From the NCBI RefSeq assembly GCF_019670005.1, contig NZ_AP019783.1, forward strand, positions 702,501 to 766,500: 64,000 nt of DNA, given 5' to 3'. The notes beneath the pieces are model-generated. The model saw nothing but the letters and a program-made list of their open reading frames with translations, did no database searches and was not told where the DNA came from. The DNA comes from Methylomagnum ishizawai. GTDB taxonomy: Bacteria; Pseudomonadota; Gammaproteobacteria; Methylococcales; Methylococcaceae. The position numbers and the translations under genes were made by a program. Positions 63,718 to 64,000 of this stretch are shown in pieces (positions within the stretch are counted from its first letter, which is position 1; every line of letters begins with the position of its first letter).

Positions 63718-64000
63718 CTACAACGCGCCGCCGTGGAACACCAATTGCCCCAGGAATTCCTCGCCCTGCTCGGCGCATTCGATGCGGGTGATCGCGGCGC
63801 TGCCGACCTTGATGCGGAACAGGTTGGACAGGGGGATTTCGAGGGTCTGGGCCAGCACCATGCGGATCACCCCGGCATGGCAGACGATCAACACATGCCG
63901 GCCCGCATGGCGGTTGAGGATGTCGTTCCAGGCCGCCACCACCCGCGCCCGGAAATCGCCCAAGCCTTCCGCGCCTTCCGGACGGTGGCTCATGGGATCG
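63718..64000 (-). CDS. histidine phosphatase family protein (5' end outside window)
   Basis: The minus frame stays open to the window edge; in-frame DPM-SHRPEGAEGLGDFRARV reads like the internal dP-x-x-xPxGE block of phosphoglycerate-mutase-type phosphatases, so the ATG at 63993 is internal. HVLIVCHAGVIRMVLAQTLEIP carries the second catalytic His. Alpha-ribazole phosphatase (CobC) or a general phosphatase are both possible. About 94 C-terminal residues are seen. Confidence 0.82.
   Translation of the reverse strand, partial: DPMSHRPEGAEGLGDFRARVVAAWNDILNRHAGRHVLIVCHAGVIRMVLAQTLEIPLSNLFRIKVGSAAITRIECAEQGEEFLGQLVFHGGAL

Noticed and set aside
1-64000. tRNA, rRNA, CRISPR arrays, insertion sequences, prophage or integrase genes
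   Set aside because: Looked for by eye on both strands; no regularly spaced direct repeats, transposase motifs or tRNA-like cloverleafs were found.

Overview
The window looks like the chromosome of a high-G+C gammaproteobacterial methanotroph (Methylococcales-like). The main reasons are a hexulose-6-phosphate synthase / 6-phospho-3-hexuloisomerase pair (RuMP formaldehyde assimilation), a cluster for methanofuran/tetrahydromethanopterin-type C1 cofactors (MfnB, a DUF447-type protein, a dihydropteroate synthase-like protein), a bacteriohemerythrin, cytochrome c4, and a complete gammaproteobacterial dcw cluster. Taxonomy is inferred from gene content only; no rRNA or tRNA gene was seen.

Layout. 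1-9150: housekeeping and membrane genes (hydrolase lipoprotein, nadA, yceH, phoD-like phosphatase, glcD-type oxidase, rhomboid protease, hemerythrin), with a frameshifted gene remnant and a dispersed repeat at 8.0-8.45 kb. 9543-16025: an unknown gene overlapping topA, a class D beta-lactamase, a cyclase-family lipoprotein, a dicarboxylate-type symporter and an orphan ParA. 16104-34849 (minus strand): the cell-wall and division cluster mraZ-rsmH-ftsL-ftsI-murE-murF-mraY-murD-ftsW-murG-murC-murB-ddl-ftsQ-ftsA-ftsZ-lpxC, mostly coupled by 4-bp overlaps and preceded by a clear sigma70-type promoter and three 10-bp-spaced MraZ boxes. 35238-39027: DUF2892 protein, uvrD, PepSY protein.

39363-41745 is the most unusual segment. 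A membrane-anchored protein whose cytoplasmic tail carries three GVA(K/R)Y(I/L)K repeats and a 56-residue protein made almost entirely of the same 19-residue repeat lie directly upstream of hxlA-hxlB. A scaffold or membrane-recruitment role for the RuMP enzymes is my inference.

41800-46425: an EEP nuclease-fold gene, dsbA, cytochrome c4 and engB, then a probable small RNA on the minus strand (three hairpins with C/U-rich loops, one reading CCUCCUCUCCU, ending in a strong terminator), a four-helix membrane protein and panC. 46510-55855: a Ycf46-like AAA ATPase, a queuosine-precursor transporter, a PilZ / small protein / bacteriohemerythrin unit, an old yellow enzyme coupled to folA, a nitrobindin-like protein, moaC, a chemotaxis receptor and pyrD. 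55926-59323: the C1-cofactor cluster with two unassigned membrane proteins. 59454-64000: a TonB-C-like protein, asparagine synthetase, a GT39/ArnT-type glycosyltransferase and the 3' part of a histidine phosphatase.
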